A stretch of 64,000 nt of DNA from the NCBI RefSeq assembly GCF_030817835.1, contig NZ_JAUSZR010000001.1:3782001-3846000 (forward strand), read 5' to 3'. Below, piece after piece: positions 46,630-55,926 of this stretch. Within the stretch, counting starts at the first letter, position 1. Each line of letters opens with the position of its first letter. The DNA is from Pseudarthrobacter sp. W1I19. Its GTDB lineage: Bacteria; Actinomycetota; Actinomycetes; Actinomycetales; Micrococcaceae. The notes beneath the pieces were generated by a model, which saw only the letters and a program-made list of their open reading frames with translations, did no database searches and was not told where the DNA came from. Both the position numbers and the translations under genes were made by a program.

Positions 46630-47163
46630 ATGCCGCATTCCATCCGCACAGCAACCATGGACGACGCCGGGGCTCTGGCTGCCCTGGCGGCCGTCACCTT
46701 TCCGCTGGCGTGCCCGCCGTCGGCCTCGCCTGAGGATATTGCCACGCACCTGGCGAACACGCTCAGCGAACGGCACTTCCAGGCGTACCTCGCCGACCCC
46801 GAAGTGACGGTCCTGGTGATCGACGCCGACGGCGGCCTGCGCGGTTACAGCCTGCTGGTGAACCGTCCGGCTACAGACCCGGACGTTGTTGCCGCCCTGG
46901 ACATCCTGCCGTCGGTGGAATTGAGCAAGTGTTATGTGCACCCGGAACACCACGGGCTCGGTGCCGCCGCCGAACTGATGCATGCCAGCCTGGCGGCGGC
47001 AGCCGAGGCTGGCGGGAAAGGCGTCTGGCTGGGAGTCAACAGCCAGAACGCCCGGGCCATACGCTTCTACGAGAAGTCAGGGTTCCGGAAAGTGGGCACA
47101 AAATCGTTCCGGCTGGGCAGCACGGTGGAGCATGACTTTGTGCTGGAGCGCGCCGTTCCCTGA
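46630..47163 (+). CDS. GNAT-family N-acetyltransferase
   Basis: A 177-residue acetyltransferase. The acetyl-CoA site is seen as LSKCYVHPEHHGLGAAAELMHASL, trimmed to HPEHHGLGAAAELM (about 100-115), and the closing NARAIRFYEKSGFRKVG. TAGAAT six bases before the ATG suggests leaderless expression independent of the sugar operon. Substrate unknown. Confidence 0.9.
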   Translation: MPHSIRTATMDDAGALAALAAVTFPLACPPSASPEDIATHLANTLSERHFQAYLADPEVTVLVIDADGGLRGYSLLVNRPATDPDVVAALDILPSVELSKCYVHPEHHGLGAAAELMHASLAAAAEAGGKGVWLGVNSQNARAIRFYEKSGFRKVGTKSFRLGSTVEHDFVLERAVP

Positions 47164-47203
47164 GTGCGGCAGCCTTCCGGTGTGCGCTGCCGGCAGGGCT
47201 CCG

Positions 47204-49351
47204 TCAGACGTGCTGATGGGCCTTTGGCGGGTAGGCCAGGGGCGGACGCGGTTGCGATAGAAGCTTCAAGCCCGGTGGGAGCCCGTCAATGCTGCCGCCG
47301 GTCCCGTGGGCCCTGATGGTGATCCGGGAGGTGTCGATCAGGACGTTCGCAGCCTGGAAGTCGCCCATGTCGTCCGGGAGGATCGGCGCCAAGTGCACCA
47401 CTCCGTGGGTATAGACGGGGTCGAAGCGGAGCAGCACGCGCATCAGCTGCACCGGCGCCGCCGCCGCCCAGGCCTGCGGTGAGCATGCGGTGGGGTAGGG
47501 CACAGGTCCTGCTAACTCGCCGCGGTCAAAACCGCAAAACAGTTCCGGCAGCCGGCCGTCAAAATGTTCGGCGGCGTCAATGAGGCCGGAAGCAACCCTC
47601 CGGGCCTCCTCCACGAATCCGTACCGCATCAGCCCTGTTGCCACCAGTGCTGAATCGTGCGGCCACACCGACCCGTTGTGGTAGCTCACGGGGTTGTAGG
47701 CGCCCATGTCCGAGCCCAGGGTGCGGATGCCCCAGCCGGTGAACATCTGGGGCGACATCAGATTCTCCACCACGGAAGGCGCTTTGTCCTCGTCCACAAG
47801 GCCCGTCCAGAGGCAATGACCCATATTCGAGGTACAGGCATCCACCGGCCGTTTGTCCTTGTCCAGTGCCACCGCAAAATAGCCCTTGTCCGGCAGCCAG
47901 AATTTCTCGTTAAAGGCAGTTTTCAGGGCGGCGGCCTTGTCCGCCCAATGCTGTTCCAGGTCCCCATCGCCGTCCCAGCGCGCCAGCAGCGACCTGCCGA
48001 TATAAGCGGAGTAGACATAGGCCTGTACTTCGCACAGGGCGATGGGGGCTTCCGCGATGGTGCCGTCGGCAAAGTTGATGCCGTCCCAGGAGTCCTTCCA
48101 GCCCTGGTTGACCAGCCCGTGGTCGTTAGGCCTCTGGTACTCCACAAATCCGTCGCCGTCGCGGTCACCATACTTTTCAATCCAGTCCAAGGCACGGTCG
48201 GCGTGCGGAAGGAGCGGGTGGATGATCTCGCGCGAGAGGCCCCAGCGGCTCAACTCGCCCAGGAGGCCAACGAACAGCGGGGTGACGTCGGCTGTACCGT
48301 AATAGGCTGCGCCGCCCAGCGACAGCCCGGCAGTAACACCCAGCCTCACCTCGTGCGGAATTCGTCCCGGTTCTTCCTCGGAGTCCGGATCCACCTTGGT
48401 TCCCTGCAGCCCCGCCAGGGTCTGCAGCGTTCCGGCCGCCAGTTTCGGGCTTACCAGCAAACTCATGTAGGACGAGAGCAGCGAGTCCCGGCCGAACAGG
48501 GCCATAAACCACGGAGCCCCGGCTGCCACCGCCTCCCGGCCGGGATGGTGCTCGTCAAAGATCCGCAGCGAGCCCAGGTCGCTCTGGCTGCGGTTCAGCA
48601 CCTGCTGCAGGTTACTGTCCGTAACGGTGACCTGGGGGACGTTTTCCTCCCAGGCCCGGTGCCGGCGTACCCCTTCGCGGTGGCGTGGAAGCCGCTCCTC
48701 GGTGAAAGGATCGGCCGGTGCCTGTCCATTGACGAGTGGCACCACAATCACACTGGTGGCCCATTTGCCCCGGGGCGGGACTGTGGCACGGAAACGCAGC
48801 CCGTCCGTGCTGGCCTCAGCACCGGCTGCCCTGATGGAGGTCCCCCGCCGTTGTCCGTGGCGTGCGGCTTCTATGACCACGCTGCCGTCCACCACTTCGC
48901 GGGTGGCCCCGGCACCCTGGGTAGTCCGGCCACCCTTGACGTCGAAAAGATCTGCCTGGTCGGCGTCGATCAGGAGCTCGATGTCGCAGTCAACCGGCTC
49001 CGCGGAATAGTTTTCCAGGATGATGTCGTCCTGGAGACCCGGACCGATGTGGCGGACCTGGCGGACAACCAAGGGGCTGTCGAACCTGCCGTCCGGCCAT
49101 TTGGCCCTGCCTACAAAGGTGGCTCCGAACGGCTGCGGCTTCTGGGCGACCAGGGGCTCGCGGAGGGACCCGTTGATCCGGAGGATCCAGCGGGAGATGA
49201 TCCGGGTGTCCTGGAAGAAGGCCCCGTTCGCACCGGCATCGGAACTGATGTCACCCGTTTCGGACGAGATGCAGAACGAGGACCCCTCCACTACAGTGAC
49301 CGACCCTGACTCCGATGCGCCGGCCTCAGTATCGGCGTTCCATGCGGTCAT
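47204..49351 (-). CDS. Glycogen debranching / amylo-alpha-1,6-glucosidase-like protein
   Basis: A 715-residue cytoplasmic protein of two parts: an N-terminal glycogen-debranching-type beta domain (SSETGDISSDAGANGAFFQD, TRIISRWILRINGS) and a C-terminal (alpha/alpha)6 barrel with APWFMALFGRDSLL, YGDRDGDGFVEY and GSVWPHDSALVATGL. It probably hydrolyses alpha-linked branches of glycogen or related glucans; some relatives act on other glycosides. It follows a glycosyltransferase gene by 53 bases on the same strand, forming a likely two-gene operon. Confidence 0.85.
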   Translation of the reverse strand: MTAWNADTEAGASESGSVTVVEGSSFCISSETGDISSDAGANGAFFQDTRIISRWILRINGSLREPLVAQKPQPFGATFVGRAKWPDGRFDSPLVVRQVRHIGPGLQDDIILENYSAEPVDCDIELLIDADQADLFDVKGGRTTQGAGATREVVDGSVVIEAARHGQRRGTSIRAAGAEASTDGLRFRATVPPRGKWATSVIVVPLVNGQAPADPFTEERLPRHREGVRRHRAWEENVPQVTVTDSNLQQVLNRSQSDLGSLRIFDEHHPGREAVAAGAPWFMALFGRDSLLSSYMSLLVSPKLAAGTLQTLAGLQGTKVDPDSEEEPGRIPHEVRLGVTAGLSLGGAAYYGTADVTPLFVGLLGELSRWGLSREIIHPLLPHADRALDWIEKYGDRDGDGFVEYQRPNDHGLVNQGWKDSWDGINFADGTIAEAPIALCEVQAYVYSAYIGRSLLARWDGDGDLEQHWADKAAALKTAFNEKFWLPDKGYFAVALDKDKRPVDACTSNMGHCLWTGLVDEDKAPSVVENLMSPQMFTGWGIRTLGSDMGAYNPVSYHNGSVWPHDSALVATGLMRYGFVEEARRVASGLIDAAEHFDGRLPELFCGFDRGELAGPVPYPTACSPQAWAAAAPVQLMRVLLRFDPVYTHGVVHLAPILPDDMGDFQAANVLIDTSRITIRAHGTGGSIDGLPPGLKLLSQPRPPLAYPPKAHQHV

Positions 49352-49404
49352 GGACGCACTCCTTTGCTAGGCGGCGGGCTTGCCGCGGATCGCCAAGACC
49401 TGCC

Positions 49405-50466
49405 TTAAAGATTCTGGTGCAAGCCGACCTTATCCGGAACCCCTGCCGGCATCTGCCCTTCCAGCAGTTGCCCAAAAAGAACAAGGTGCTCGTTCACCAT
49501 GCGTTCCTCGCCGAATCGTTCTGCCGCAACTTTCCGGCAGGTTGCCCGGCTGAGGCCTGCCGCTTCCTGCACAAAGCCCGCAAGCTGCTCCGTGCGCCCC
49601 AGGAATCCGGTCCGGCCATGGTCAATAATTTCGGGTGCTGAACCCACGGCTGTGCCTATCACAGGGGTTCCCGTTGCCAGCGCCTCGATCATGACCAGCC
49701 CGAAGGGCTCGGACCACTGGATGGGGTTCAGGAAGGCCAGCGCTTCGCCCATCAGCCTGTACTTCGCTGCGTCATCGACCTCGCCCACGAAGTCCTCGTT
49801 GGGCCCCAGCAGGGGTTCGATAACCTCACGGAAGTAGCGCAGCTCCTCCTGCTCGCGCATCTTCACCGCGATCCGCAACGGCATGCCGGCTTCCCGGGCA
49901 ACCATGATCGCTTCGAACAGGCCTTTGTCCGGGCAGGCCCGTCCCACAAAGCACAGGTACCCGCCTTCCCCAGATCCGATTGGCACGGAGGAAACGTCCA
50001 TGCCGTGGTGAATCACCCTGGTCACTGGAGCGTGCGGGACATGCGACGTCTGGTCCCGCGAGATGGCGATAACTGCCCCCTTGCGAGCGACCGCCCGGTA
50101 AATATCGGCGGACTCAGCAGTCAAGGGCCCATGCATGGTAGTCACCAGGGGAACGCCGTCAGGGCGGTGCATGTACAACGGTCCGGCCATAGTGTGGTCG
50201 TGGATGATGTCGACTTCCTGCAGCCCCTCATAAGCCCTGACCACGTGGCTTAGCTCCGAGAGGGTGCAGTTCAACCCGTCTGGTTCAGCAGGCCGCATAC
50301 CGGGAACCCTGGGCACAGGACACCTGCTATCCGAGGGTGCTGCCAGCAATACCTCATGTCCAGCCGCGACAAACCCGCGCGCCAGGCTGTCCACTACCCT
50401 TTCGGTGCCGCCGTATGTCACCGGCGGAACGGGAATCCACGGTCCTGCAACAAGTCCTATCCGCAT
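49405..50466 (-). CDS. GT4-family glycosyltransferase
   Basis: A 353-residue GT-B glycosyltransferase. Start at 50466 (GTGAGG upstream) gives the family N terminus MRIGLVAGPWIPVPPVTYGG; the open frame is 40 residues longer. C-terminal donor-binding block: LGPNEDFVGEVDDAAKY, IQWSEPFGLVMIEALATGTPVIG with the EX7E-type Glu pair, then GSAPEIIDHGRTGFL. It resembles ADP/UDP-sugar transferases linked to glycogen or trehalose-type metabolism. Upstream partner of the debranching gene; acceptor unknown. Confidence 0.87.
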   Translation of the reverse strand: MRIGLVAGPWIPVPPVTYGGTERVVDSLARGFVAAGHEVLLAAPSDSRCPVPRVPGMRPAEPDGLNCTLSELSHVVRAYEGLQEVDIIHDHTMAGPLYMHRPDGVPLVTTMHGPLTAESADIYRAVARKGAVIAISRDQTSHVPHAPVTRVIHHGMDVSSVPIGSGEGGYLCFVGRACPDKGLFEAIMVAREAGMPLRIAVKMREQEELRYFREVIEPLLGPNEDFVGEVDDAAKYRLMGEALAFLNPIQWSEPFGLVMIEALATGTPVIGTAVGSAPEIIDHGRTGFLGRTEQLAGFVQEAAGLSRATCRKVAAERFGEERMVNEHLVLFGQLLEGQMPAGVPDKVGLHQNL

Positions 50467-50687
50467 TCCTGGCCTCACGAAGAATACAGGCCGGGCTCCC
50501 CAGTCCGCCAGGCGCAAGCGTCCGCGGGGACTGATGTGCACCGCGGTGTGCACCGGATTCTCCGGTGGTGTTTGCTTAACCTCCATTTCAGACTATTGCG
50601 CACGATCAGCGCGGCGGCAAGGCCTACTGTGCGGTATCTAACACCCGGTTTCGGAATCGCCAGCCAGGTTCCGGGGTTACGTTCAGC

Positions 50688-51386
50688 ATGAAGATTGAGA
50701 TCTGGTCTGACGTCGCGTGCCCCTGGTGCTACATCGGCAAGCGCCGCTTTGAGACGGCCCTTGCCACGTTCGAACACCGCGATGCTGTGGAAGTGACATG
50801 GCGCAGCTACCAACTGGATCCCGCCCTGCCCGAGCATTATGACGGGACCGAGCTGGAGTATCTCAGCACCCGCAAGGGCATGGCGCCGCAGCAGGTTTCG
50901 CAGATGTTCCAGCATGTCGCCGAGCAGGCCAAGAGTGAGGGCCTGGACTACCGGTTCGATGCGGTGGTGGTGGCGAACAGCTTCACCGCGCACCGCCTGA
51001 TCCATCTCGCGGCCGCCCACGGCAAGCAGGATGACGCCAAGGAGCGCCTGCTCAGCGACCACTTCGAACACGGCAAGGACATCGGCAGCCGCGAGTACCT
51101 GACGTCCCTCGCACTGGACCTCGGCATCGACAGGGACGAGGTGGATGAACTGTTTACCACTGACAAGTACGCCGACGACGTCCGCTTTGACTTCGAGGAA
51201 GGACGTTCGTTGGGCATCAACGGTGTGCCGTTCTTCGTGATCGACCGCAAGTTCGGCCTGTCGGGCGCCCAGCCGGCCGAGACGTTCACTGCCGCGCTCA
51301 ACCAGGCGTGGCAGGCCGCCAATCCCCTGGTGCTGGTCAATTCCACCGACGGGGACGCCTGCGGCCCGGACGGTTGCCAGATCTAA
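50688..51386 (+). CDS. FrnE-like DsbA family oxidoreductase
   Basis: A 232-residue thioredoxin-fold protein with a helical insertion. Active site CPWC (Cys11, Cys14) in SDVACPWCYIGKRRF; later GINGVPFFVIDRKFGLSGAQ provides the cis-Pro loop. No signal peptide, so cytoplasmic, as usual for FrnE/2-hydroxychromene isomerase-like members. It ends with a Cys-rich tail (DGDACGPDGCQI). Divergent from the glycosyltransferase gene. Confidence 0.9.
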   Translation: MKIEIWSDVACPWCYIGKRRFETALATFEHRDAVEVTWRSYQLDPALPEHYDGTELEYLSTRKGMAPQQVSQMFQHVAEQAKSEGLDYRFDAVVVANSFTAHRLIHLAAAHGKQDDAKERLLSDHFEHGKDIGSREYLTSLALDLGIDRDEVDELFTTDKYADDVRFDFEEGRSLGINGVPFFVIDRKFGLSGAQPAETFTAALNQAWQAANPLVLVNSTDGDACGPDGCQI

Positions 51387-51442
51387 CCTGTGCCTTTCCA
51401 CGGCCAGGGCCGTTTACTGACACTTCGCGGTAAAGTGTCTGT

Positions 51443-52093
51443 ATGCCCAGGATTTCAGCGGCCAGCAACGCCGAGCAGCGCGCGGACACTCAGCGCCGCA
51501 TCCTCACCGCCTTCGGTGAGCTCCTCTTTTCCCACGGCTTGCCCGGGCTGACCATGACCGATGTGGCCCGGCATGCCGGGGTGGGCCGCACTGCCGTCTA
51601 CAACTATTACGCGGACATCGAAGAGCTCCTCATCTCCTATGCGCTGGATGAGACCGAGAAGTTCCTGTCCGAGCTTCGCGAGGAACTGGGCCGCCTCGAC
51701 AACCCGGTGGAGCGGCTGGCACTCTACGTCCGCGCCCAGGTGGTGGACCTCAGCCGCCGCCATCTCCCGCCGGGACCGGCGATGGGGGCCGTGTTGTCGC
51801 CGTCGTCATTCGCCAAGCTCGCCCACCACGTGGGCGAGCTGAGCGTCCTCCTGCAGGGCATCCTGCGCGACGGAATGGAGCAGGGCTACCTCCCGGTGGC
51901 TGACGTGGGCCAGCAGGCACAGCTGATCCTCGGCACCCTCTCGTCCAGTGCGGCCCGCGGCAGCGACGAGCCTGCGGAACTGGAAGCGCGGGTCGCCCGG
52001 ACGGTACGTTTCATCCAACTGGGTGCCGGCGCACGGTTCGACGACGCCGGCCGCCCCGTCCGCCTGGCCCCGCTTCCCGCTGTAGCCAGCTAA
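51443..52093 (+). CDS. TetR family transcriptional regulator
   Basis: A 216-residue regulator: HTH region RILTAFGELLFSHGLPGLTM then DVARHAGVGRTAVYNYYADI (about 18-62). TAAAGT six bases before the ATG marks a leaderless start. It follows the FrnE gene on the same strand but with its own promoter, and is convergent with the LytR_C gene. Target and ligand unknown. Confidence 0.9.
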   Translation: MPRISAASNAEQRADTQRRILTAFGELLFSHGLPGLTMTDVARHAGVGRTAVYNYYADIEELLISYALDETEKFLSELREELGRLDNPVERLALYVRAQVVDLSRRHLPPGPAMGAVLSPSSFAKLAHHVGELSVLLQGILRDGMEQGYLPVADVGQQAQLILGTLSSSAARGSDEPAELEARVARTVRFIQLGAGARFDDAGRPVRLAPLPAVAS

Positions 52094-52101
52094 GCCACCG
52101 C

Positions 52102-52776
52102 TCAGCGGGTCGGCGCCGCGGACGGCATGACCGGCCACAACTCGTCATCGGAGACGCGGCGGCTTTCGCGCGGGCAGCTGAGCTTGCCCGGCGTCTGGTC
52201 AACAAGGTCCGGCGGGGCGAGCGCCTTGTAGTCCTGGGCCAGGATCACATCAACGCTGCCGTCGGTCCTGCCGTCCTGGAAGTAGTCCGAGCCCGGCAGG
52301 TTGCGCTGGATGCTGAACGCCGCGGACTGGCCGGCCGGGCCGGACACCACCGCGGCAACACCCCGATAGCCCGCCTCGACGTTGGCCACTGCCCCCACTA
52401 CAAACTTCCGCGCCAGGAATTCATCGGCCACCGACCGCGCCAGCCCGGGCCGGCTGGTGGAGTTATAGACGTTGAGGTTGATTTTGTCGGCCGGCGTGTA
52501 GTCAAAGGTGCCCGCCGGGCAGGTGGACACCGACTTCTCGGCAGGCTCCGCGGCGGGAATCTTCAGGCGCCCGTTGATGATGGCGAGCGCGGTGATGATG
52601 GCGGCGGCGATCAGTCCGATGAGGAGCACAAGAACCACGCCGTGAAGCACGCGCCGGCGCACCCTGGCGGTGTCGTCGGCGTCGTGCCCTGTTTCAAAGG
52701 CGGCCCTCAGTTCCGGGCCCGTAACAACGCGGTGGCCGTGGAGGACGCTCGCGTCCTGCTGCTTCTTCCTAACCAT
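52102..52776 (-). CDS. LytR C-terminal domain membrane protein
   Basis: A 224-residue protein with a cytoplasmic head, one membrane helix (VLHGVVLVLLIGLIAAAIITA, about 45-65) and an outside LytR_C domain (INLNVYNSTSRPGLARSVAD, then FVVGAVANVEAGY). Similar single-pass LytR_C proteins (VirR/Rv0431 in mycobacteria) act in cell-envelope maintenance. Overlaps the upstream small gene by eight bases, an arrangement common in actinobacteria. No LytR-Cps2A-Psr catalytic domain is present. Confidence 0.88.
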   Translation of the reverse strand: MVRKKQQDASVLHGHRVVTGPELRAAFETGHDADDTARVRRRVLHGVVLVLLIGLIAAAIITALAIINGRLKIPAAEPAEKSVSTCPAGTFDYTPADKINLNVYNSTSRPGLARSVADEFLARKFVVGAVANVEAGYRGVAAVVSGPAGQSAAFSIQRNLPGSDYFQDGRTDGSVDVILAQDYKALAPPDLVDQTPGKLSCPRESRRVSDDELWPVMPSAAPTR

Positions 52777-53068
52777 CTATGACCAGCACACGGGCGTGGA
52801 TCGCCGTGCGCTGGTGCAGGGCGGTCCGGACGGCGCGGTGCAGGCCATCCTCCAGATAGAGGGTTCCCTGATACTGCACCACGTGAGGAAACAGGTCACC
52901 AAAAAAGGTGGAATCCTCGGCGAGGAGCGCCTCCAGGTCCAGGGTGCGCTTGGTGGTCACCAGCTCGTCCAGCCGCACCGGACGCGGCGGCAGCGCAGCC
53001 CATTCCTTGGGCGTGTTGTAACCATGGTCAGGGTAAGGGCGGCCCTCGCCCACAGCTTTGAATATCAC
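52769..53068 (-). CDS. Conserved actinobacterial small protein (sometimes called VapB-like)
   Basis: A 99-residue protein. An ATG exists at 53071, but the GTG at 53068 has TAGGGT (complement of 53075-53080) exactly six bases before it and gives the conserved start xIFKAVGEGRPYPDHG. Conserved core: PPRPVRLDELVTTKRTLDLE and LYLEDGLHRAVRTALHQR. Databases sometimes name it VapB antitoxin, but no toxin gene is adjacent; its constant partner is the LytR_C gene. Function unknown. Confidence 0.8.
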   Translation of the reverse strand: MIFKAVGEGRPYPDHGYNTPKEWAALPPRPVRLDELVTTKRTLDLEALLAEDSTFFGDLFPHVVQYQGTLYLEDGLHRAVRTALHQRTAIHARVLVIDG

Positions 53069-53215
53069 CATGCCACCCTAGGCACCCATCGGGTCCAGCG
53101 AAAGTGTCCGGCACCCCCGGGATCAGGTTGTAGCCAAACAGTGACCATGTGTCACACGCGGTGATCTTCCCAGCGCGCGGACGGGACTTTACGGCGCTGC
53201 TGACAGAATGGAGCC

Positions 53216-54145
53216 ATGACAGCAACCGAGTCCATTGCCTCCTCCCGCCCGGGCGCCCGCCCGCCCGCCACGCCTCCCCTGGCGCTGCTGCTGGATGTGG
53301 ACGGACCGGTGGCGAGCCCGGTGACCCGCGACGTGAAACAGGAGATCATCCTTGACCTTGTGGCGTTGGCCACGGCGGGTATTCCTGTCATTTTCAATAC
53401 CGGCCGCTCGGACGCCTTCATCCGCAGCCAGGTGATGGAGCCGATGATCGAGGCCGGAATTCCGGCGGGCACCATCATCCACGCCATCTGTGAGAAGGGC
53501 GCCGTCTGGTTCAGCTACACCGCCGCCGGTCCTGGCCCCATCCATGTGGACCGCGAACTGGCCGTGCCCGCCGCTTACGGCGACGACGTCCGCCGGATGG
53601 TCGCTGAGGACTACTCCGCACACATGTTCTTCGACGAGACCAAGCGGGCCATGGTGTCCGTGGAACAGCACATCGAGGTTCCCACCGCCGAATACCTGGC
53701 CGAACAAAAACTCTTCGACGCCGACGCCATGGACCTGATGTCCCGCCACGGCCTGGGCGTGGTCCGGCTGGAGCACCACGCCCCCAATTCGGACGACGAA
53801 GTGGACTACCGCGTGGATCCCACCATTATTTCCACCGATATTGAGTCGGTGCGGCTGGGCAAGGACCTGGGCGCCAGCCGGGCGGTGGAACTGCTGGCAG
53901 CCCAGGGCATCACGCCGCAGGCCTGGCGGACGGTGGGTGACTCCCGCACGGACTACGCCATGGCTGACTGGCTCCACCACAACGACCACGAGGTAAAGCA
54001 CGTGGATGTCCGCCCGGCCGACGGTGTTCCGGACAAGCCCTACGACGTCCTGACCGCCGCGGACCTTGGGTTGGATTCCTCAGTAATCCACGACGACGCC
54101 GGCGGCGCTTTCCTGCGCAGCTGGCGGGAGTCGCTGGGGGCCTGA
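53216..54145 (+). CDS. HAD-superfamily (Cof-like) phosphatase
   Basis: A 309-residue HAD hydrolase. Motif I is LLLDVDGPV (nucleophile and general-acid Asp), motif II FNTGRSD, and the acidic motif IV GDSRTDYAMADWL. A cap domain lies between about 100 and 215. CAGAAT six bases before the ATG fits leaderless expression. Divergent from the LytR_C pair. Substrate unknown; sugar phosphates are common for the type. Confidence 0.87.
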   Translation: MTATESIASSRPGARPPATPPLALLLDVDGPVASPVTRDVKQEIILDLVALATAGIPVIFNTGRSDAFIRSQVMEPMIEAGIPAGTIIHAICEKGAVWFSYTAAGPGPIHVDRELAVPAAYGDDVRRMVAEDYSAHMFFDETKRAMVSVEQHIEVPTAEYLAEQKLFDADAMDLMSRHGLGVVRLEHHAPNSDDEVDYRVDPTIISTDIESVRLGKDLGASRAVELLAAQGITPQAWRTVGDSRTDYAMADWLHHNDHEVKHVDVRPADGVPDKPYDVLTAADLGLDSSVIHDDAGGAFLRSWRESLGA

Positions 54146-54230
54146 GCCCCTTCCGCGGCCGGGTGACCCCGGCCGGAAACCTGCCGTTTCCACCTCGCGG
54201 CTATCATGCAGGTAGGAAGGCTTACTTACA

Positions 54231-55847
54231 TTGACCAGCTCGGAGAACACCATTACAGAAGCACCGGTACAGGACGAGGTCTACTACGGCAGCCAATCGT
54301 CCCTAGAAGAACAGTTTCATGCAGAGGTTACCTCTGCTGCAGCGGAACAGCGGCTCAGGCACCGCCCCGATGTCATCAGGCACAAGGGCCGTTACGCCCT
54401 GATCAACTACAACAGGACGCCTTACCAGGCGATGGTTGAGGACCTGTTGTTCCTGCGCAACGTCCTGGTGGCTGCCGACCTTGCCTACCTCCTGGTCCGC
54501 GGCAACAACGACCGGCCCGTCCTTGCCCTGGACTGGCAGGACCGGAAGAAGCTCCGGTCCGCCCTGGTGGAGGCCTGCCGGGACGAGCCGTTCTACTCCA
54601 TGACGGTGGATGCCAAAAAGAAAACCTCCGTCCTGGTGGCCGACGGGGAGCTCTCCTCCAACCGGCAGGCACGCATTTTCCGCCTGTACCGCCCACGCGT
54701 TGAACCCGGAGGCGGGTTCGAGTTCGGAGCCTCGGCGGGCGTGCAGATCGAACTTTGGGCCTTCGAAGGCGAGCAGCTGATCCTGCCTATCGAAAACTCC
54801 CTCACCCGCCGCACCCTCCTGCGGCAGGATGCCGTGCGCGGCACCGTGGAACGCTACGGCCACACCTGGCCCACCATTGAAAACATGTTCGCCGACCATG
54901 CCAGCGACATCAGCTTCGACATCGACCTGGTGTTCTCCTGGGTGGACGGCAGCTCCCCGGAGTACATCGCAGCCCGGCGCTCACAGCAGCAGGGCGTGGT
55001 CCTGGGTGAGGGCGACGACCACGAAGCCCGGTTCCGGCAGATCAACGAACTCAAGTACGCGCTCCGGTCCGTCTACATGTTCGCGCCGTGGATCCGCCGC
55101 ATCTTCATCGCCACGGACTCCCCCGCCCCTGCCTGGCTGGCGGACCATCCTGCGGTCACCATTGTCCGCAGCGAAGAGTTCTTTGCGGATCCTGCCGTGC
55201 TGCCCACCCACAATTCCCAGGCGGTGGAGTGCCAACTGCACCACATCGAAGGGCTTTCAGAGCACTTCCTGTATTCGAACGATGACATGTTCTTCGGCCG
55301 GGCGGTGGGCCCGGACATGTTCTTCACCCCGGGCGGCATCACCAAGTTCATCGAGGCCGAAACCCGGATCGGGCTGGGCGAGAACGCCGCCGAGCGCAGC
55401 GGCTTCGAGAACGCGGCGCGCGTCAACAGGAAACTGCTGTGGAACCGGTTCGGGCGGATCACCACCCGCCACCTGGAGCACACCGCAGCCCCGCTGCGGC
55501 GGAGCCTGGTGGAGCAGATGGAGCAGGAATTCCCTGAAGAATTCCGGAAAACGGCCGCGAGCCGGTTCCGTGCGGCGGACAACATTTCCGTCACCAACTC
55601 GTTTTACCACTACTACGCGCTGCTCACGGGCCGCGCGGTCACTCAGACGGCCGCCAAGGTCCGTTACGTGGACACCACTATGCGCGCCGGGCTGAACTAC
55701 CTGCCCAAGCTGCTGGCCAAGCGCAACATGGACTTCTTCTGCCTGAACGACGGCAGCTTCCCCGAAGTCGATGCGGACGAACGGGCCGAGCTGGTCACGG
55801 ACTTCCTGGAAAAGTACTTCCCCATCAAGGCGCCCTGGGAGAAGTAG
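54231..55847 (+). CDS. Stealth-family sugar-1-phosphate transferase
   Basis: A 538-residue Stealth protein with a TTG start after a purine-rich stretch. Conserved regions in order: DIDLVFSWVDGSSPEYIAAR (CR1), RFRQINELKYALRSVYMFAP and IATDSPAPAWL (CR2), THNSQAVECQLHHIEGLSEH then YSNDDMFFG (CR3), and a late block NSFYHYYALLTGRA (CR4 region). Stealth enzymes transfer hexose-1-phosphate to build phosphodiester-linked glycans such as capsules or teichoic-acid-like polymers (established for the family). It stands alone here with its own terminator. Confidence 0.9.
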   Translation: MTSSENTITEAPVQDEVYYGSQSSLEEQFHAEVTSAAAEQRLRHRPDVIRHKGRYALINYNRTPYQAMVEDLLFLRNVLVAADLAYLLVRGNNDRPVLALDWQDRKKLRSALVEACRDEPFYSMTVDAKKKTSVLVADGELSSNRQARIFRLYRPRVEPGGGFEFGASAGVQIELWAFEGEQLILPIENSLTRRTLLRQDAVRGTVERYGHTWPTIENMFADHASDISFDIDLVFSWVDGSSPEYIAARRSQQQGVVLGEGDDHEARFRQINELKYALRSVYMFAPWIRRIFIATDSPAPAWLADHPAVTIVRSEEFFADPAVLPTHNSQAVECQLHHIEGLSEHFLYSNDDMFFGRAVGPDMFFTPGGITKFIEAETRIGLGENAAERSGFENAARVNRKLLWNRFGRITTRHLEHTAAPLRRSLVEQMEQEFPEEFRKTAASRFRAADNISVTNSFYHYYALLTGRAVTQTAAKVRYVDTTMRAGLNYLPKLLAKRNMDFFCLNDGSFPEVDADERAELVTDFLEKYFPIKAPWEK

Positions 55848-55856
55848 GCGGAAAAG

Positions 55857-55891
55857 GCAAAGTCCGTGCCGCTGGGCGGCACGGACTTTGC
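55857..55891. terminator. Bidirectional terminator hairpin
   Basis: GCAAAGTCCGTGCCG (55857-55871) and CGGCACGGACTTTGC (55877-55891) form a perfect 15-bp stem with a five-base loop, flanked by A-rich sequence on the left. It lies between the convergent Stealth and metallophosphoesterase genes and can serve both. Confidence 0.85.
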
Positions 55892-55926
55892 TGCACTTCC
55901 TGGCGCTGCCGTCCTGGCAGGTCTTC

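Noticed and set aside
52102..53068. Toxin-antitoxin module suggested by the VapB-like name
   Set aside because: The partner gene is a LytR_C membrane protein, not a PIN-domain toxin; the pair looks like a conserved envelope-related unit.
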